Assembly (NCBI GenBank): GCA_035552395.1
Contig: DASZLL010000108.1
Span: forward strand, 1 to 35,016
Direction: 5' to 3'
Origin: Bog-473 sp035552395
GTDB lineage: Bacteria > Actinomycetota > Acidimicrobiia > Acidimicrobiales > RAAP-2
DNA length: 35,016 bases
Part shown: positions 32,162 through 35,016 of the stretch, piece by piece
Layout: each line of letters starts with the position of its first letter
Position numbering within the stretch: the first letter of the stretch is position 1
The notes under the pieces: generated by a model
The model's database searches: none
Told to the model about the DNA's origin: nothing
The model's input: the letters and a program-made list of their open reading frames with translations, nothing else
Made by a program: the position numbers and the translations under genes

Positions 32162-33397
32162 TTAGGACGAGGCGATGGTGACCTTGAGCATCCGGTGAGT
32201 GACGTCGGGTGGGACGCCCGAGGCGCTTCCTTGCGCATTGATCTTTGCGACAACGCTCATCCCCGAGATGACATGACCGAACAGGGCGTATGAATTCGCT
32301 AGCGATTCGCCCTGCGGTCCGGCGATGATGAACCACTGGCTGCCGCCGCTATCCGGTTGGCCGGTGTTGGCCATGGCCACGGATCCGAGCGGGTACTGGT
32401 CGGCGGAATTCGAGGCCTTCGCTGGCAGCTCATCGGGGATCGTGTACCCCGGGCCGCCGCTTCCCGTCCCGGTTGGGTCCCCCGTCTGATCCACAAAGCC
32501 CGAGATGACCCGATGGAAAATCACGCAGTCGAAGAAACCGTGCTGAGCCAGAAACACGAAGTTGTTGACCGTTTTGGGTGCATCCTTTGCATCAAGCGCA
32601 ATAACGATCGTGCCAACATCGGTCTTCACCGTGGCGGTATAGGTCTTGGCGGCATCGATGGTCGTGGCCGGTGCGCTACTCCACTTGGGCTTTTGCAGCG
32701 CAGTTGCAGGATTCTTTGGACACCCGGCAGCCACCGAAGTTGCATTTGCGGTTGCCTGCGCCTTTGCATTGGCCGCCGAACCGCTGGCCCCCGAGGCAAC
32801 AGTGACTTTCTTGAACCTCGCGCTCTGTTGTGTCGCGGCGTTTGCCAGCACCTGCTTGTCGTGCGCGGTGAGCGGAACCGGGGTCCCCGTCGTGGTGCTT
32901 GTCGTCGAACTCGTGGGCAGGTTCGTGGAAAGGCCGGTCAGCTCGAATGCGTCGCCGCGGCGCCAGGCGATGAGGTATGTCGAATCCGACCCCAATCGCT
33001 CGACGGCTGTCGATCCGAGATTCTTCGGAGGGCTCAAACCCGCTTGCGCCTTGCTGTTGGATTCAACACCCTTCAAGAGCATCTCGGCATCAGCCGCTGA
33101 TTCGCAGTAGAGCACCTCAGACTCCAACCCGAGCAGTCCGGATGCGCTGGCGAATTGCTCTTGGGCTCCATAGGGGCATCCCGTGACGCCGGTGCTCATT
33201 GACGTGGATGGATTGTTGACCACTTTCGTGAATCCCGCCTCCTTGGCTGCAGATGCGGGAACGAGCGCGCTTGTCGATAGCTTCGACGCCGAGGACGCAG
33301 CCTCGGCTGCGGGCACAACAAAGACTGACCCTACGAGCGCGACAACGGCTGCGCCCAGGCTTGCCGCAACGACGAAATTCAGGGTCAGCTTTCTCAC
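32162..33397 (-). CDS. Secreted cyclophilin-type peptidyl-prolyl isomerase with an unrecognised N-terminal half
   Basis: A 411-residue secreted protein. A signal peptide (RKLTLNFVVAASLGAAVVAL, cleavage near AEA at about 33) is followed by a region of about 200 residues that I do not recognise, with a Cys pair (CPYG, YCES), a Thr/Ser-rich linker (SSTTSTTTGTP) and an Ala-rich spacer. The cyclophilin domain fills about residues 250-411: YTATVKTDVGTIVIALDAKD, VIFHRVISGFVDQTGDPTG, SVAMANTGQPDSGGSQWFII, and LANSYALFGHVISGM. The catalytic FHRVI and SQWFII elements are intact. The gene is less G/C-biased than its neighbours. The start is a GTG with only a weak AGAAAG upstream. It would fold or isomerise proteins outside the membrane. 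Confidence 0.9.
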   Translation of the reverse strand: MRKLTLNFVVAASLGAAVVALVGSVFVVPAAEAASSASKLSTSALVPASAAKEAGFTKVVNNPSTSMSTGVTGCPYGAQEQFASASGLLGLESEVLYCESAADAEMLLKGVESNSKAQAGLSPPKNLGSTAVERLGSDSTYLIAWRRGDAFELTGLSTNLPTSSTTSTTTGTPVPLTAHDKQVLANAATQQSARFKKVTVASGASGSAANAKAQATANATSVAAGCPKNPATALQKPKWSSAPATTIDAAKTYTATVKTDVGTIVIALDAKDAPKTVNNFVFLAQHGFFDCVIFHRVISGFVDQTGDPTGTGSGGPGYTIPDELPAKASNSADQYPLGSVAMANTGQPDSGGSQWFIIAGPQGESLANSYALFGHVISGMSVVAKINAQGSASGVPPDVTHRMLKVTIASS

Positions 33398-33657
33398 TCA
33401 CACGCAACTTTCTGAAAAGGGGAGGCTCAAGCCCGATCGGGCTGGGGAGGATTCAATTCAGATCCCAGCTGGTTTCGGTTGAGGAAGGTAGCCGAACTGC
33501 GAGGTACTGATGCCGCGCCTGAAGCGATAGTGGCTACGGGCAGCTCGTTGAGCCGGCGGACGTTTGGGGATAATAAGACGGACCGGGCGGGTAATCCAGT
33601 GAGGAGGGCCACGCGATTCCGAAAGCGATCAAGGGAAATGCCGGGCGAAAGCCGCCA

Positions 33658-34017
33658 GTGCCCTCAGCAAACCACTCCGACATCGATGAGTGGCGCCGGC
33701 GCCTGGTGCCGGATCTGCAGCCCATCGTCAAGCGGCTGGATGAGTTGATACGAACGACAGTCACGGGCCTTGACTACGCCCTCAAGTGGAAAAGGCCGTA
33801 TTACGGGCTACCAGAACTCGGATGGATCATTGAAATAGCCGCCTACGACGTTTCCGTGAATGTCGTCTTCTTCGGCGGGGCCGACTTCGAGTACCCGCCC
33901 CCATTCGGAACGACCGACCGGACTCGCTATATCAAGGTGACCAGCCTGGACGAGGTGCAGCGACCCGAGCTGCAGAAGTGGATCGAGCAAGCGGGACGCA
34001 CGCCGGGTTGGAAGTGA
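33658..34017 (+). CDS. DUF1801 family protein
   Basis: A 119-residue protein with the DUF1801 layout: IDEWRRRLVPDLQPIVKRLD (about 9-28), ALKWKRPYYGLPELGWIIEI (about 41-60), AAYDVSVNVVFFGGADFEYP (about 61-80) and a closing helix RPELQKWIEQAGRTPGW. The function of this small-domain family is not known; many of its members sit near stress or mobile genes. The start is a GTG without a Shine-Dalgarno sequence. The frame is open further upstream (EEGHAIPKAIKGNAGRKPPV), so the true start could be earlier with another codon. Confidence 0.8.
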   Translation: MPSANHSDIDEWRRRLVPDLQPIVKRLDELIRTTVTGLDYALKWKRPYYGLPELGWIIEIAAYDVSVNVVFFGGADFEYPPPFGTTDRTRYIKVTSLDEVQRPELQKWIEQAGRTPGWK

Positions 34018-34431
34018 CGGGCATCGCGCCCGTAGGCCGGCTCGGCGCTCCTCAACCGTTTCGCAAAGCACGTCAGGAGCGAGTGCCCGAGAACGCGCGG
34101 CGAAGGTGATCGCGCGACGGAGGTCGACGGCTCACGCCGTTGCTGCGGCCACGTCGGTCACGCTCCCGTCGAGGACGTCGATCACCGCCCGATAGCGCGG
34201 TTCCACCAGCTTGACCTCCACACGAAGTGTCAAGCAGCTATTGGAGCCCGTGTCGCCGAGGTACCGGAATCGCGTCCGAAAGTGTCAGGGCGGAATCCGG
34301 AGCCACGCTGTCAAGCATGAGCCGGAATTTCACAATTTCATAAGCGGCAGGCTCCGTCACGCGCGTGGATTCAGCGCGGGACGGCGTCGCCAGCAGGCGA
34401 AGTAGCTTGCCTTCTGAGCGGGTCTTTCCAG
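34018..34431. other. Gene-poor stretch holding insertion-sequence debris
   Basis: About 414 bases without an intact gene. It contains a transposase N-terminus on the minus strand (34132-34233) and scattered short repeats: TGTCAAGCA at 34228-34236 and 34309-34317, and AGTGTCA at 34226-34232 and 34281-34287. TGTCA-type ends are typical of IS481-like elements, so these may be element ends left by partial insertions or deletions. Confidence 0.4.
34132..34233 (-). pseudogene. Transposase N-terminal remnant (IS481-like, helix-turn-helix start)
   Basis: The minus strand from a TTG at 34233 reads LTLRVEVKLVEPRYRAVIDV and LDGSVTDVAAATA, then stops. It resembles the start of IS481-type transposases, which open with LVEQRYRAVLEVLDG, followed by a helix-turn-helix (TEVARRYGVSRQSV) and a DDE core. 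The resemblance stops at about TDVA; after the TGA no frame continues the helix-turn-helix. The rest of the gene is missing. Confidence 0.5.
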
Positions 34432-34473
34432 TCGGGCTGCCGGGATTTGAACCCGGGACCTCTTGACCCCCAG
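34432..34473 (-). repeat. tRNA-Pro(GGG) 3'-half copy (att-like repeat, right)
   Basis: Read on the minus strand this is the 3' half of a proline tRNA: anticodon-loop end CTGGGGG, anticodon-stem arm TCAAG, variable AGGTC, a perfect T-arm CCGGG-TTCAAAT-CCCGG, then the acceptor arm CAGCCCG and discriminator A. The bases before it (gaagcgc) cannot pair with TCAAG, and no D-arm or 5' acceptor arm is found, so the similarity begins in the anticodon loop. That is the usual crossover point of tyrosine integrases at tRNA genes. Confidence 0.8.
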
Positions 34474-34672
34474 GCGCTTCTGGACCCCTTTTCGACCTAG
34501 TCGCTGATCTGCGAGTTTGAACGAACTACCTGCTCGGAGTGGGTTTTAGTTACCGCTACACCCCGTGTCATCCCTGTTCTTCGGCGCCGCGCGGGGCTTT
34601 CGCGGGGATGGAATGGCAGGGCCTGCCGCCTCTCGGGAGGTGTGCGCCGCCTCCGAGCAGCGCTACGGCAGA

Positions 34673-34874
34673 ATGAACGACATGGTCACGGTCGATTTGT
34701 CCGAAGAGCGCCGACGTCGTCGCCGAGCTGGCGACCCCCGGGTGACGGACGCAGACCGCGAGCTGATGCGCCCGGATCACGACGGGTGATCTGGCCGACG
34801 AGTTTCAGGCAGCTCTCGATTCCGACCTTGTCAACGATCCCATTTTCGGCGGAACCGAATCTGACTACGAGTAA
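34673..34874 (+). pseudogene. Frameshifted small protein gene, antitoxin-like position
   Basis: From an ATG at 34673 the frame gives MNDMVTVDLSEERRRRRRAG, DPRVTDADRELMRPDHDG and a TGA at 34787-34789. Directly at that point the +1 frame continues with protein-like sequence, GDLADEFQAALDSDLVNDPI and FGGTESDYE, ending at TAA 34872-34874. Removing one G from the GGG at 34784-34786 would join the two parts into one protein of about 66 residues. The charged, short product followed 21 bases later by another gene is the layout of an antitoxin gene, but I do not recognise the family. A sequencing error in the G run is possible. Confidence 0.4.
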
Positions 34875-34895
34875 ACGCGTCCGAGTAGCTGTCTA

Positions 34896-35016
34896 TTGAT
34901 AGTCATCGACGAGTACCTGGCCGCTCGAGTCATCTTCGGCAACTGGCCAGAAGAGCTTCCGGACGACGACCTCGCCCTCCCCGCAAGTCGGCATTGGCGC
35001 CTGCTTCAGCGAATCC
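34896..35016 (+). CDS. 5' part of an uncharacterised protein, toxin-like position (runs off right edge)
   Basis: From a TTG at 34896 the frame reads LIVIDEYLAARVIFGNWPEE, then LPDDDLALPASRHWRLLQRI, and continues past the window. The compact IVIDEYLA opening recalls the first strand and acidic residue of PIN-type ribonucleases, but the rest is too short to assign. It follows the broken small gene by 21 bases, so the pair may be a toxin-antitoxin cassette. The start codon is uncertain, and no Shine-Dalgarno sequence is visible. Confidence 0.5.
   Translation, partial: MIVIDEYLAARVIFGNWPEELPDDDLALPASRHWRLLQRI

Noticed and set aside
34432..34515. A complete tRNA-Pro gene
   Set aside because: Only the 3' half is present. 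The bases upstream on the minus strand cannot form the anticodon stem, D-arm or acceptor arm.

Overview
The window reads as chromosomal DNA of a high-GC Gram-positive bacterium, most likely an actinomycete-type organism (Actinomycetota, possibly Acidimicrobiia; this is an inference from gene content and base composition, not from a marker gene). Supporting signs are strong G/C bias at third codon positions, frequent GTG starts, many genes whose start codon lies 6-7 bases after a TANNNT box (leaderless-type starts), a MoxR/DUF58/transglutaminase operon, a stand-alone Clp-N protein with a small HTH partner, and a DhlA-like haloalkane dehalogenase. Because of the GC bias there are very long open frames antisense to real genes; these are not annotated.

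Layout. 1-3470: the 5' part of a DUF3565 gene, a divergent MarR regulator with tandem operator-like repeats, glucose-6-phosphate isomerase (pgi) and an alpha/beta hydrolase. 3470-6260 looks accessory and partly decayed: a YgiN-type monooxygenase, an ankyrin-repeat protein, a broken reductase (RibD C-terminal/DHFR-like) gene with a 9-bp tandem repeat, a SnoaL-like protein, and two stretches of over 300 bases with no recognisable gene. 6265-7545: a crotonase-family gene convergent with a YtrA-type GntR regulator. 7613-16010, all on the minus strand: gltB-gltD (glutamate synthase, overlapping by 8 bases), then a MarR regulator translationally coupled to a DHA2-type MFS exporter. 16009-18841, plus strand: thiO-thiS (no thiG in the window) followed by a patatin-like phospholipase. 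18845-22890: a CorA-type transporter, an FAD amine oxidase, the haloalkane dehalogenase and a PspA-family protein. 23070-28272: a secreted Candida antarctica lipase B-like hydrolase with an abnormal start, then the tightly coupled MoxR-DUF58-transglutaminase operon. 28281-30760: a TetR regulator divergent from an SRPBCC protein, followed by an O-methyltransferase.

The right end (30829-35016) is the most unusual part. Two same-orientation copies of the 3' half of a proline tRNA (GGG anticodon) lie 3.6 kb apart without a 5' half, which is the expected scar of integration at a tRNA gene. Between them are a small hypothetical gene, an HTH-ClpN operon with a near-consensus promoter and an overlapping perfect dyad, a secreted cyclophilin with an unrecognised N-terminal half, a DUF1801 protein and a transposase remnant. 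Beyond the second copy is a frameshifted small gene followed by a gene that runs off the edge, arranged like a toxin-antitoxin pair. The geometry predicts an intact tRNA-Pro and an integrase further to the right.
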